A stretch of DNA of 64,000 nucleotides, taken from positions 1 through 64,000 of the forward strand of contig NZ_JACMYC010000002.1 in assembly GCF_014266025.1 (NCBI RefSeq), written 5' to 3'. A program made the position numbers and the translations under genes. Below, in pieces: positions 37,023 to 45,325 of this stretch. This DNA is from Nocardioides deserti. GTDB lineage: Bacteria; Actinomycetota; Actinomycetes; Propionibacteriales; Nocardioidaceae. Position 1 is the first letter of the stretch. The number at the start of each line of letters is the position of its first letter. Under the pieces are notes generated by a model, which was given only the letters and a program-made list of their open reading frames with translations, was not told the DNA's origin and did not search any database.

Positions 37023-38276
37023 TCAGGCGGCCGACCTAGGCCGGCCCGAAGCGTCCTCCGCCGAGGGAACTGCGGAGGGCGCTAACGCACCTGGACTGGC
37101 CAGAGGCACGGCCTGCAGAACATACGCCGCCAGCATCGCCGCCGGAACGAGGAGGGCAGCGCTTGTAGCGATGGCCACTTCCAATCCGAACTCGGCTTGG
37201 ATGAGTCCAGAACCCAGGTACAGCAACCCGGCGAGGCCACTTCCCCCGCCGAACACCAGCCCGGCAGCCGCGGTAGGAGCGGAGGGCGCCGCGGCCTGGG
37301 CCGCAACGATCGTGAGGGGCTGACTGATGTAAGACAGAAATCCCATCAACGAACCAGCGACCAACAGTGGCGCACCCAGCGGTGCGTACAACACCGAGAC
37401 CAGGGCGGCGCCGGTCGCGACCAGGGATACTCCCCCAGTTGCCGGATACCCGAACCGCGGCGCCAAGAACCCGCCAACGACTGCGCCAAGACCGGCTGAC
37501 ACAGCAAACGTCGCGACCGTCCAACCCAGGAACGGCGAGTCAGATGCAACGTCGTGATGATCCACGAGCCACAGCGGGATGGTGCTGGTAAAGCTGAGGA
37601 AGCTCAAGGCAGTCAGAGCCGTCACTGCCGTAAGAGCGATCGTTTGACGGTTGAGCGCCCCCCGATCGAGAATCCGCAGCGCCCTGCCCGTTCCATGAGG
37701 TTCGTACTCGGGCAGGACCCACCACAAGATGCCGGCGAGCAGTAACCCCGGGACCATCAACCACGCAGTTCCTGCGGGGCCGTAGTTCACCAGGACCATC
37801 AGGATCACTATCGGCCCGAGAGCGAAACCAACCATCCCGCCGGCCGTGAAGACGCCGACCGCCAAGGCTGGGTTCTTGCTCGAGGGTCCTCCGACGATGC
37901 TGGTTGAAATGGGGTGAAAAGCAGCCGACCCGAGGCCCCCAAGTGTCAACAGCATGAACAAAACACCAAATGACGCCGCCGAGCCCACCAGACTGAGCGT
38001 GACCGCCGCAATCGCGACTCCCGCGGCGGCGAACTTCCGAAGGCCGAAGGTGTCCGCCATGGCCCCAAGGGTGGGCTGGGTTGCCGACGAGCTGACCGTG
38101 AAGATGGTCACCAGCAATGCGAGTGCAGTGGGCCCGAGGTCCAGCCGGTCCCGCATCGTTGGCAATAACGGCCCGAGGATGGCGGTGAGCGAATCATTGG
38201 CTGCATGCACCAAGGCAAGCAGTGCCGCGACCTGTCCGGGCTTGAGTCGACTCGCCCGGGTCACCACATGCGGCAT
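37023..38276 (-). CDS. MFS transporter of the fosmidomycin-resistance (Fsr-like) group
   Basis: 417 residues; ATG at 38276 after AGGAAGTGACCC. Twelve membrane helices. Features shared with Fsr proteins are the TM1 signature VHAANDSLTAILGPLLPTM, the loop GAMADTFGLRK, and TM4-5 GLGSAAFHPISTSIVGG then GVFTAGGMVGFALGPI. Fsr in E. coli exports fosmidomycin, but many relatives have other substrates. It follows the thioredoxin-like gene on the same strand, 106 bp away, and csoR2 lies downstream. Confidence 0.8.
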   Translation of the reverse strand: MPHVVTRASRLKPGQVAALLALVHAANDSLTAILGPLLPTMRDRLDLGPTALALLVTIFTVSSSATQPTLGAMADTFGLRKFAAAGVAIAAVTLSLVGSAASFGVLFMLLTLGGLGSAAFHPISTSIVGGPSSKNPALAVGVFTAGGMVGFALGPIVILMVLVNYGPAGTAWLMVPGLLLAGILWWVLPEYEPHGTGRALRILDRGALNRQTIALTAVTALTALSFLSFTSTIPLWLVDHHDVASDSPFLGWTVATFAVSAGLGAVVGGFLAPRFGYPATGGVSLVATGAALVSVLYAPLGAPLLVAGSLMGFLSYISQPLTIVAAQAAAPSAPTAAAGLVFGGGSGLAGLLYLGSGLIQAEFGLEVAIATSAALLVPAAMLAAYVLQAVPLASPGALAPSAVPSAEDASGRPRSAA

Positions 38277-38381
38277 GGGTCACTTCCTGTACAGACGATG
38301 AACTGCGAATAGAACGCACAGGACAACAGCGAGACGGCGTTACTCGCCTGCAGGAACCTGCGCAGGTCACGCTCGAACGCG

Positions 38382-38804
38382 TCAGCCCGCCAAGAGACTG
38401 GCCATCCGAGTTGTGAAGTCTCGAGGCGCGCGGATCCCGGCTGACCGCAAGATGACGTCGCCCCTACTGAAGACCAGAAGCGTTGGAAACCCAACGATCT
38501 GGAACCGATCAGCCACGCAGGGGAGTTCCGAGGCATCGACTCTTGCGGTATCAACGGCCCAACCAAGTTGACGCCACGCGATCTGCAAGACGTGGCGGTA
38601 AGACCGGCAGTGGCCGCACTGGTGATCCTCGAACGCAACGACGATGGGGCGGTCGCCGGTGGCGATGGCCTGATCGAAGGACGCTTCACTCTCGATCTCT
38701 GACCACGGCTGGCGACCCACGCACGGGCGCACGGGATCCGCCTGATCAATGAGGTCGCGGAGCGGTTCGGGCCCGGTGCTTGCGTCGAAACTCAGGCTGC
38801 CCAT
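38382..38804 (-). CDS. Thioredoxin-like protein with CGHC active site
   Basis: 140 residues; ATG at 38804 after GGGAGGAAAGAG. The thioredoxin fold carries VVAFEDHQCGHCRSYRHV (Cys63, Cys66) and the cis-Pro loop FQIVGFPTLLVFSRG. No signal peptide, so cytoplasmic. The CGHC active site is more oxidising than thioredoxin's CGPC. Probably co-transcribed with the MFS gene downstream and divergent from the ferredoxin cluster, across the boxes at 39,149-39,197. Confidence 0.85.
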   Translation of the reverse strand: MGSLSFDASTGPEPLRDLIDQADPVRPCVGRQPWSEIESEASFDQAIATGDRPIVVAFEDHQCGHCRSYRHVLQIAWRQLGWAVDTARVDASELPCVADRFQIVGFPTLLVFSRGDVILRSAGIRAPRDFTTRMASLLAG

Positions 38805-39148
38805 CTCTTTCCTCCCTGGTGGTGTGGTCCTGCGCTGCTCGTTGTGACGCCGGGACTCCGAGGCAGCGGGCCCGCGCAACCTCCCCGCGACCCGCGTTGT
38901 GTGGAGCTGAGCCCGGAGCCACCGGCCGGCCACTCGCGCGGGGAGAGCAGCGGGACATCGACGGAGACCGGCTACGCAACGACCCCGAACATTCGCGATC
39001 GGACCCTCAGGCGCCTGCGACATCGAGCGAGCCGCAAGCGGGACGACGGTCAAGTCGTCGAGACCTAACGAGCCGTATGCGGCGTGCTTGCAGTCCAAGG
39101 GCGACGAGCTGCTCCCGCTACTCGCTCCCGGATAGGGACCCCCTTCGA
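38805..39148. other. Divergent intergenic region (thioredoxin-like gene / ferredoxin)
   Basis: About 340 bp without a supported gene. Frames on the plus strand here only run into the ferredoxin frame. It should carry the promoter of the thioredoxin-like/MFS unit. Confidence 0.4.
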
Positions 39149-39197
39149 TTACCCCGGCGCGGTACTTGCACGGTTACACCATACCCCCGTACGGTAG
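39149..39197. promoter_or_regulatory. Paired CsoR-type boxes upstream of the ferredoxin cluster
   Basis: TTACCCCGGCGCGGTAC at 39149-39165 and ATACCCCCGTACGGTAG at 39181-39197, again 32 bp apart start to start, the same spacing as before copZ. The second box ends 44 bp before the ferredoxin start. Confidence 0.7.
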
Positions 39198-39241
39198 GCC
39201 CCCACGCGTCAGGTCTGCCTGTCGCAACCAAAGGAGGAACT

Positions 39242-39463
39242 TTGCGCGTCAGCGTCGATCTCGCCCGCTGCGACCGGAATGGGTTGTGCGTCATGGCGGC
39301 GCCGGAGGTCTTTCAACTCGATTCCGGGGGGCTGCGCTTCATCGAGGAACCGGACGAGGAACTACGGCCAGATGTCGAGGATGCGGTCGCCAGCTGCCCA
39401 GCCGGCGCCATCGCCCTCCTCGACATCACTACTCCCCCGGCCAGCGCCAGCGGCCATGCCTGA
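39242..39463 (+). CDS. [3Fe-4S]-type ferredoxin
   Basis: 73 residues from the TTG at 39242, which follows the strong site AAAGGAGGAAC. Cluster ligands: Cys10 and Cys16 in ARCDRNGLCVM and Cys52 in ASCPAGAI; the missing fourth Cys indicates a [3Fe-4S] cluster, as in P450-type ferredoxins. It overlaps the reductase start by eight bases. It should shuttle electrons from the reductase to an acceptor that is not encoded next to it. Confidence 0.9.
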   Translation: MRVSVDLARCDRNGLCVMAAPEVFQLDSGGLRFIEEPDEELRPDVEDAVASCPAGAIALLDITTPPASASGHA

Positions 39464-40769
39464 CCGCCAAGCCGGGGTCGGCGGCCAAGGGCAGCGCATC
39501 GTGGTGGTCGGCGCTTCACTAGCGGGCATCCGCACCGCAGAGGCGCTTCGGTCGGCCGGGTACGCCGGGCGACTCACGATCATTGGCGAGGAACCCCACA
39601 GCCCTTACGACCGGCCGCCCCTCACAAAGGGGTTCCTTACCTCTGCCGACGGCCACAACACATTCCCCGCCCTCACTCGCGCACAACCCGACGTGCATTG
39701 GCTTCTCGAGAAGCGCGCCGAGCAGCTCGACTTGGACTCCCGTCGAGTACTCCTACACACGGGCGAATCCATCCCGTTCGATGGCCTCGTCATCGCAACC
39801 GGGTCAGCGGCGCGAACGCTCACAAGCGCAGGTCGCCCCGATTCGCGTCCACCAACTGCAAACGGTGTCCACCTGGTCCGCACATTGGACGACGCAATCG
39901 CCCTACGCGAAGCGTTGCGCCGCGGGCCGCGCCGGGTAGCTGTTGTAGGAGCGGGCTTCATCGGCACCGAGGTCGCAGCGTCGGTCCGGTCGCTAGGCCT
40001 CGCGGTCACACTCATCGGCCCAGACGAAGCGCCGCTCGCGCGAGCGGTCGGTACCCAGGTCGCAGACCACGTCGCAAGACTCCACCGCACCAACGGCGTA
40101 GACCTTCGCATGGGTGTGCCGGTCGAGGAACTCGAGACGGTCTGCGGCACGGTTGCCGCAGTGCGACTAGCCGACGGTGTGGCCATTGATGCAGACCTGG
40201 TAGTGCTAGGTCTGGGAACGACGCCATGCACCGACTGGCTCAGCGGCTCGGGACTCTTACTCCAAGACGGTGTGAGGGCAGACCGTTGGCTGAGGGCGCT
40301 CTGGAACGACGGCACGCCCGTGTCTGGTGTTGTCGCAGCCGGAGACGTCGTGCGCTGGCCGCATCGCCTCTACGACGACAGCCTCGTGAGGGTCGAGCAT
40401 TGGAGCAACGCCGCCCTTCAAGCGCCCATCGCAGCCCGCACCCTTCTAAATGAGCTTGCGGGACGTTCGCACGCACCCGCGGACGCATGCGCCATCGTCC
40501 CCACGTTCTGGTCCGACCAGTACGACTCGAAACTGCTGTCGGTCGGCCTGCCGCACCTGGGGACCACCCAGACCCTGCTGGACGGCGACGCCCCGTCGGG
40601 CCGCCTAGTCGTCGGCTTCGGGCGAGGGATGCAGATGGTCGGCGCCGTCGCTGTCGACCAGCCGGGCCCCCTAGCCACATGGAAGCGCCACATCACACGC
40701 GGCGGCCCCTGGCCACCTGCGATTCAGCGCCCCGAGGACACCCGGCGTGATCACGCCGCAACGCAGTAG
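39456..40769 (+). CDS. Ferredoxin reductase (FAD/NAD-dependent, BphA4-like)
   Basis: 437 residues from the ATG at 39456, inside the end of the ferredoxin gene. FAD motif IVVVGASLAGIRTAEALR, the EEPHSPYDRPPLTKG segment of this family, NAD motif RVAVVGAGFIGTEVAASV, and GVVAAGDVVRWPH near the flavin. The C-terminal reductase domain is present (VPTFWSDQYDSKLLSVG). It would oxidise NAD(P)H and reduce the ferredoxin encoded upstream. Confidence 0.93.
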   Translation: MPDRQAGVGGQGQRIVVVGASLAGIRTAEALRSAGYAGRLTIIGEEPHSPYDRPPLTKGFLTSADGHNTFPALTRAQPDVHWLLEKRAEQLDLDSRRVLLHTGESIPFDGLVIATGSAARTLTSAGRPDSRPPTANGVHLVRTLDDAIALREALRRGPRRVAVVGAGFIGTEVAASVRSLGLAVTLIGPDEAPLARAVGTQVADHVARLHRTNGVDLRMGVPVEELETVCGTVAAVRLADGVAIDADLVVLGLGTTPCTDWLSGSGLLLQDGVRADRWLRALWNDGTPVSGVVAAGDVVRWPHRLYDDSLVRVEHWSNAALQAPIAARTLLNELAGRSHAPADACAIVPTFWSDQYDSKLLSVGLPHLGTTQTLLDGDAPSGRLVVGFGRGMQMVGAVAVDQPGPLATWKRHITRGGPWPPAIQRPEDTRRDHAATQ

Positions 40770-40797
40770 CCCAGACCGCACGACCTAAGGAGCCGCA

Positions 40798-41049
40798 ATG
40801 CCCGCACCCAATGAACCAGGCGAGCCCCCCGCCGCCGTCAAGATCAAGATCGTCGACAGCGGACCACTCCAGGTCAAAGGCCCCATCGAGCTTCTTGACC
40901 ACGATGGCCGCCCGTACCCGACGAACGGGCGGCGCACGCTCTTCCTCTGTCGATGCGGACATTCCGCTACACGGCCGTTCTGCGACGGGTCACACGCCCG
41001 CGTCGGATTCGAATCGACAGAGCGGGCAGCCGAACAGCCCGACGCCTGA
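40798..41049 (+). CDS. CDGSH iron-sulfur domain protein
   Basis: 83 residues; ATG at 40798 after AAGGAGCCGCA. The mitoNEET-type motif is LFLCRCGHSATRPFCDGSHA: Cys51, Cys53, Cys62 and His66 bind a [2Fe-2S] cluster with one His ligand, a redox-active and transferable cluster. It lies 28 bp after the reductase, forming a ferredoxin/reductase/CDGSH operon that sits behind CsoR-type boxes. Confidence 0.92.
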   Translation: MPAPNEPGEPPAAVKIKIVDSGPLQVKGPIELLDHDGRPYPTNGRRTLFLCRCGHSATRPFCDGSHARVGFESTERAAEQPDA

Positions 41050-41250
41050 CCGAGTCGTCGCTCCACGCACGCGTACGCGGTGCGCCTCCGACGTCGCCGG
41101 TCACACGCGCAGTAGGGCATGTCGTCGACCCCCCAAGTCCGGCAACACGAGCGGCGAGGCCCCACAGGGAACGACCGTGAACTGCCCGTCCATCGGCTCC
41201 GACTCCCGCGGTCATTCTCTGCCGCGCGAACGCACGCCTGGCCCCTGGGT

Positions 41251-41279
41251 CGCGCCGCACCGCACCGCACCGCGGCGCG
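41251..41279 (+). terminator. Hairpin after the CDGSH gene
   Basis: CGCGCCGC and GCGGCGCG pair around a 13-base loop built from ACCGC units. It lies in the 330-bp gap between the CDGSH and universal stress protein genes, which otherwise shows no gene. Confidence 0.4.
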
Positions 41280-41382
41280 GCGCAGGTTCAGGACCACCTC
41301 ACACGTCACCCGGCCTCGGCCCCATCGACCCCGGCATCCCGCCGTCGGGACAGCAGAACCATTCGAGAAAGAGAGAGTCACC

Positions 41383-41862
41383 ATGAACGACCAGCCCATC
41401 CTCATCGCCTACGACGGATCAGCCGACGCCCGCGCAGCAATCGACTACGCAGCCGAACTCTTCCCGGGCGCCAGGGCAATCGTCCTCCACGTTCGACAGC
41501 CGCTCGAGAGCGTTGCCGCGCACCTCGAGGGCCACGTCGCACTCGAGGAGCTGCGCAACCTCGACACCGCCACACTCGATGCGTCCGCTCGCGTTGCATC
41601 TGAGGGCGCCGAGTACGCAAGCGACCGCGGCCTGGCCGCCGAGGCCGAAATCGCCTCGACCGTTAGTGCTCCCTCCGAGGCGATCCTCTCCGCCGCCCGC
41701 GACCTCGATGCCCGCCTGGTCATCCTGGGCTCCCGAGGGCGTCGCGGTATCGCCGCAACCCTCCTCGGTAGCACTTCGACGAGCGTGCTGCACCACGCCA
41801 CGCGCCCCACCCTCGTGGTTCCCTCGGCCGACGTCGTGCGCGCCCGGAATCTCGCGAGGTAG
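41383..41862 (+). CDS. Universal stress protein (UspA family)
   Basis: 159 residues from the ATG at 41383. Starts PILIAYDGSADARAAIDYAA; the ATP-binding signature G-x2-G-x9-G-S is GSRGRRGIAATLLGSTS, followed by VLHHATRPTLVVP. One domain, so probably a homodimer that binds ATP. These proteins respond to redox, starvation and stress. It may share a message with the Fe-S cluster genes if the hairpin upstream is leaky. Confidence 0.9.
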   Translation: MNDQPILIAYDGSADARAAIDYAAELFPGARAIVLHVRQPLESVAAHLEGHVALEELRNLDTATLDASARVASEGAEYASDRGLAAEAEIASTVSAPSEAILSAARDLDARLVILGSRGRRGIAATLLGSTSTSVLHHATRPTLVVPSADVVRARNLAR

Positions 41863-41989
41863 CTCGCCACCGGCGGCCGCTTGTGTGCGGGCACCAACGA
41901 TGGGGGGTGGACTTCCCACAGCCCCTCATCACCCGAACGCACAGGCTGGTCGCCGGACCGGCGTTTCGCAGCACACGCACACAGTTAGC

Positions 41990-42221
41990 AACTCGTCAGC
42001 TTCAGACGTGAACTGAGACCTCCGGAGTCGTCGCGGTCGGCACAATCTGGCGACGACGCCGATTGGGACAGACCGAGTCCGTCTAGGCGAGCGATCAGCC
42101 ACCCGGGGCTGTCGATGCCCTCGATGTTCGGCAATCATCGCCCGGGTCTGCCGCACGCCCTCGACGATGAGCTCGGCGAGACGTAGACGGGCGCGGGGTC
42201 GGGGCAGCGTTAGCGTGGGAC
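41990..42221 (-). pseudogene. Frameshifted remnant of an unknown gene
   Basis: The minus strand encodes LRLAELIVEGVRQTRAMIAE in one frame and, one base shift later, IDSPGWLIARLDGLGLSQ then a stop at 41,993. The two pieces read as one protein C-terminus broken by a frameshift. I do not recognise the family. A long inverted repeat lies immediately upstream. Confidence 0.35.
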
Positions 42222-42286
42222 ACGAAGGCCTCCGGCCAGTGAAGCGGTGAACTAGACAGCTCCACTTCACAACCGGAGGCCTTCGT
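42222..42286. repeat. Long inverted repeat
   Basis: ACGAAGGCCTCCGG at 42222-42235 and CCGGAGGCCTTCGT at 42273-42286 are perfect complements; inner GTGAAG/CTTCAC arms extend the stem with a small asymmetric bulge. Terminators of this type are seen after transposase genes in actinobacteria, but no transposase is recognisable here. Confidence 0.6.
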
Positions 42287-42480
42287 CTGTCAGCCAGGCT
42301 TACCGATGCCAGGTCGGACAACGTCCCTGGACATCACAGCTAGACCGCGCCCGGGCGGCTAGTTCACAACGACTGAGTGACACAGTCGATCGGGACGGGT
42401 CAGTCTGGGCGCGGCAGGCGCTGGCGCCTGCGGATTCGGAGCGCTTGTCGGCGAGCCGTCACCTCGTTCGTGGCCTGTGG

Positions 42481-42815
42481 TCACGGCCGGTGCCGTAGCC
42501 ACTGCTCGGTGAGCACGACCCCTGCGAGAGTGCCGGCGAGAGCGTGTGCTGGGCCGGCGTTCGCCAAGAGGTAACCCGACTGCGCGAACGCTAGGAACAG
42601 TGCCCCCACGACGATGCCGCACGCGAGCAAAACGTGAGTCTGTCCGCGACGTCACGACGGTTCAGCAGCTGCCGAAGCACACCTGCGACGGCTCCTAGTC
42701 CGAGCCTCAGCAGTGCGGTGTGGCCGTCCATCGGGTGAGCGTCCCCGATGCCGCCGCCCACGAACGCCAAGATGAGGAACAGCAGCCAGACACCACGCAG
42801 GCTGGTCGGCCGCAC
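42481..42815 (-). pseudogene. Small integral membrane protein broken by a frameshift
   Basis: From a GTG at 42815 the product reads RPTSLRGVWLLFLILAFVGG and HTALLRLGLGAVAGVLRQLL. The frame must shift by one base near 42,645 to continue with QTHVLLACGIVVGALFLAFA, SGYLLANAGPAHALAGTLAG and VVLTEQWLRHRP, ending at 42,481. Together this makes a four-helix membrane protein of about 110 residues. Either a true frameshift mutation or a sequencing error in the GGACAG region. Confidence 0.5.
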
Positions 42816-43049
42816 GCGTCGGGTACACGTTGTCGTAGCGACCTACGGATTCTCACTCGCGATCGTTCGCGCCGCTGCATTGTCGGAGGGCGCCGGGGCG
42901 CGCGAGGCCACCGCCACAGCGGCGATCGCCGCTCCGGGCACGGCTAATGAGCAGAAGGTCGTCACTATCGGGTCCCGCAGCTCGACGCGCTAACACGAGC
43001 CCTCGCTCCAGAGCAAGTGGCCGACGGGGCCGCCTCCGCGGTCCCTGCC

Positions 43050-43210
43050 TCAGACGTCGACCACGTAGCCGGCCACGAGGCCCTTGGCTGAATGGACGGT
43101 GCGGAATGAGGCGCGCAGGTCGCGAAAGGTCCGGTGCGGGGCCAGCTGGCGCTCGACGTCGAGGCGGCGGCGTAGGACGTCAACGGTTCGACCGTTTCGC
43201 TGGTGCCGGT
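43050..43210 (-). pseudogene. Fragment of a UvrD/HelD-type helicase (inverted piece)
   Basis: The last residues of a minus-strand frame read RRLDVERQLAPHRTFRDLRA then SFRTVHSAKGLVAGYVVDV, which contains the SF1 helicase motif TVHSAKGLExxYV. A stop follows at once. The matching later part of such a helicase lies 300 bp away on the other strand. Confidence 0.5.
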
Positions 43211-43438
43211 GCGTGCTGCGGCGCGAGCGGCCAGGAATGCGGCAACCTGTCTCGTATGGCGGCGCGGGCCTCTGCAAAGCGCAGGTGGACGGCAGAACGC
43301 GGCCCTGTGATGGGTTCTTGGTGACGAGCATCGTTGCAGTGGTGGCAACGGCCTCCTAGCGGCGGAACGTGGGGGTGAGCAGGAGGCTGGGGCCTGGACC
43401 GAAGAAGTCGTGAAAGTCGGTCAGGACGGTGAGGGCGG

Positions 43439-43462
43439 CACCAGCACCAGCACCAGCACCAG
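43439..43462. repeat. Hexanucleotide tandem repeat (CACCAG)4
   Basis: Four exact copies of CACCAG in a row, in decayed sequence between the two helicase fragments. Prone to slippage. Confidence 0.8.
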
Positions 43463-43477
43463 TGGCATCTTCGGCTT

Positions 43478-43600
43478 CCCAGCCAGACCACAGACACCCC
43501 GTCCTCAACCCGGCGATGGCTGCCCCTGACGCGTACGAGCACGCCGAGGGCGTCGCCTGTTCTACGTCGCGCTCACCCGGGCCCGGTGTGGCGTCCCCTC
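43478..43600 (+). pseudogene. Fragment of a helicase C-terminus
   Basis: Reads HPVLNPAMAAPDAYEHAE and, after a one-base shift, RRLFYVALTRAR, the SF1 motif VI (…EERRLFYVALTRAR). Further pieces such as LSPFADGLIAERLL follow in yet another frame. It is the downstream part of the helicase whose TVHSAKGL motif lies inverted at 43,050, so the gene was both inverted in part and frameshifted. Confidence 0.55.
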
Positions 43601-43754
43601 GTCGCCCCGAGAGCCACACTCTCGCCCTTCGCGGACGGGCTCATCGCCGAGCGACTCCTGCACCGCGTCGTCCCCGAGACCGGCGCCACCGGGAACCCGG
43701 CGGCATCGACAAGCGCAACACGCGGACGACAACCCGTGGCAGAGGACGGCGACC

Positions 43755-44135
43755 TCAGTGCGGAACTCGTCTGAAAAGTGCGAGGACCGTTGACGCAGCG
43801 GCCACCCATATCGCGAAGCAGGCCGTACCGATCAAAGTGGCACCGAAAATCGTTGCACCGATCGAAGCGCCGTTATCGGCCTGCTCGAGATATACCGCCA
43901 TGAGAGCAACGGCTACGACCCAGGAGGCGGCCAGGGTTCTGGGAACCTTCGAAACACCGCGCGCGGCAAGGGCGATCGTCACCAATGCGACGTATCCGAG
44001 GGCAAGGCCGACGAGCAGCGGAGACGCGTCCAAGTCACGGATGACGACCAGAACAGCCGCGAGACACCCCAGTCCGGTCACACCGAAGACGCAAGCGATC
44101 TGGACCGAAGACGAATCTACGGATAGGTCTCCCAC
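43755..44135 (-). CDS. Four-helix integral membrane protein, unknown function
   Basis: 126 residues from the GTG at 44135, with GGAGAG upstream; it overlaps the end of the preceding secreted-protein gene by 19 bp. Four membrane helices: VQIACVFGVTGLGCLAAVLVV, LLVGLALGYVALVTIALAA, TLAASWVVAVALMAVYL and FGATLIGTACFAIWVAAAST. No family recognised. The tight overlap suggests that it works with the exported protein upstream, perhaps as its membrane partner. Confidence 0.65.
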   Translation of the reverse strand: MGDLSVDSSSVQIACVFGVTGLGCLAAVLVVIRDLDASPLLVGLALGYVALVTIALAARGVSKVPRTLAASWVVAVALMAVYLEQADNGASIGATIFGATLIGTACFAIWVAAASTVLALFRRVPH

Positions 44136-45325
44136 AGGCTCTCCTGTCCACAGTTGACACTCAGGCAGATGAACGAGTTCGACGAGCGAGTGAAGATCGT
44201 CTTTCCGTAGGTTCCACTGGTGGGGTACACGTAAGCCTCGTGGTTTGGGACCTCCACGCGCGTGCCGGCGATTCGCGCACTGCCGTCGCTCCATGCTTCC
44301 ACAACGACGTTGTAGGCGATAGCGCCCGCCACGCTGCACAGCGGGTTGCCAACGGAGTGGGTGATTGAGACCCGACCGAAGGTCCCTCCCATGGTGGGCG
44401 TGTGGATGTTGATTCCGGCCACGCTTGCCGTCTTCGACTCGATGACAGCGCCGCTTGAGTTCAACTTCTTTGTTGCGCCCACTCGTCGAGTGGCGTCCAT
44501 CGTGCGGGTCGGCCAGTTGAAGAAGATGCTCGCCCTTGTCCTGTTCCTACGGTCGTAGTGGCTGCTGAACGTCCGGTTGTCTCCGGAGAAGGTTCCGCAC
44601 GGCGTAGGCGGGGTCTTGGCGGCTGGGATGAACGTCCGGTACCGGACGACCGTGGTGGTGCTCGGGTACGTCGGCTTCGCGACGAGGCCGTTCTCGCCGT
44701 CGTTGTCGTCCACAGACGCGATGACTACGCGTCCGGTGGCGCTGTCGATGGTGGTGGCACCGCGGGGTGCACCGGATGCCGTGCGCACACAGTCCTTGGC
44801 GACGCGGCCCCTGTTCATCTTGACCTGCGAGGCCCGTTCGGGAGTGCCGGTCTCCACCGACTCGCCGACCTCTACTCGGTACGCAACCGTCTCGAGCGGG
44901 CCCACCGGAACATTGTCGTCGGTAGTGAAGGTTTGCGAGGCGCGATGGTCGGTGGCACCTTCCTTCGCGCCGGCGAGGCTGGCGGCCAGTAGCTCGTCCT
45001 GCTGAGCTGCGCCCGCCTCGACGACTGCGTCCACTTCGGCGCGCGGAGTTCCCTTCCACAACGTCACGCTGACCGGCTGAGTGTCGGCTTCGCCCACGAA
45101 CGTGGGACGGGCTCGGTCGGTCGACTTCTGCTCCAGACGAGTGGCCTTTCCGTTACCACGCGCAACAGAGACACTGCCGTCGGCGTGTTCAATCACCTGC
45201 CACTGGCACCCTGCGGCCGCCGCTTTCGGAGCCGACGACGCGGGGCCTTGGACGGAAAGGCCGACGACGCTCGGCACAGCCAGTACGGACACGAGAGCGA
45301 ACGGGGTCAATGCACGCATCTTCAC
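44117..45325 (-). CDS. Large secreted protein, unknown function
   Basis: 402 residues from the GTG at 45325, eight bases after GGAGG; the ATG at 45319 is an alternative. Signal peptide MRALTPFALVSVLAVPSVVG with cleavage near SSAPKA. Two parts: an acidic N-terminal half with an Ala/Glu-rich helix (AGAAQQDELLAASLAGAKEG), and a beta-rich Cys-containing C-terminal half (PPTPCGTFSGDNRTFSSHYD; NPLCSVAGAIAYNVVVEAWS; SFICLSVNCGQESL). The four late Cys could form disulfides using the oxidation system at 52-54 kb. No family recognised. Confidence 0.75.
   Translation of the reverse strand: MKMRALTPFALVSVLAVPSVVGLSVQGPASSAPKAAAAGCQWQVIEHADGSVSVARGNGKATRLEQKSTDRARPTFVGEADTQPVSVTLWKGTPRAEVDAVVEAGAAQQDELLAASLAGAKEGATDHRASQTFTTDDNVPVGPLETVAYRVEVGESVETGTPERASQVKMNRGRVAKDCVRTASGAPRGATTIDSATGRVVIASVDDNDGENGLVAKPTYPSTTTVVRYRTFIPAAKTPPTPCGTFSGDNRTFSSHYDRRNRTRASIFFNWPTRTMDATRRVGATKKLNSSGAVIESKTASVAGINIHTPTMGGTFGRVSITHSVGNPLCSVAGAIAYNVVVEAWSDGSARIAGTRVEVPNHEAYVYPTSGTYGKTIFTRSSNSFICLSVNCGQESLWETYP

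Noticed and set aside
41251..41279. CRISPR-like short repeats (CGCAC units)
   Set aside because: Only three or four 5-base units inside one hairpin; no spacers. No CRISPR array was seen anywhere in the window.
42835..42966. Minus-strand 40-codon frame with a signal-like start (FCSLAVPGAAIAAVAVASRA)
   Set aside because: Too short, no ribosome site, ends at once; cannot be told from chance in high-GC DNA.
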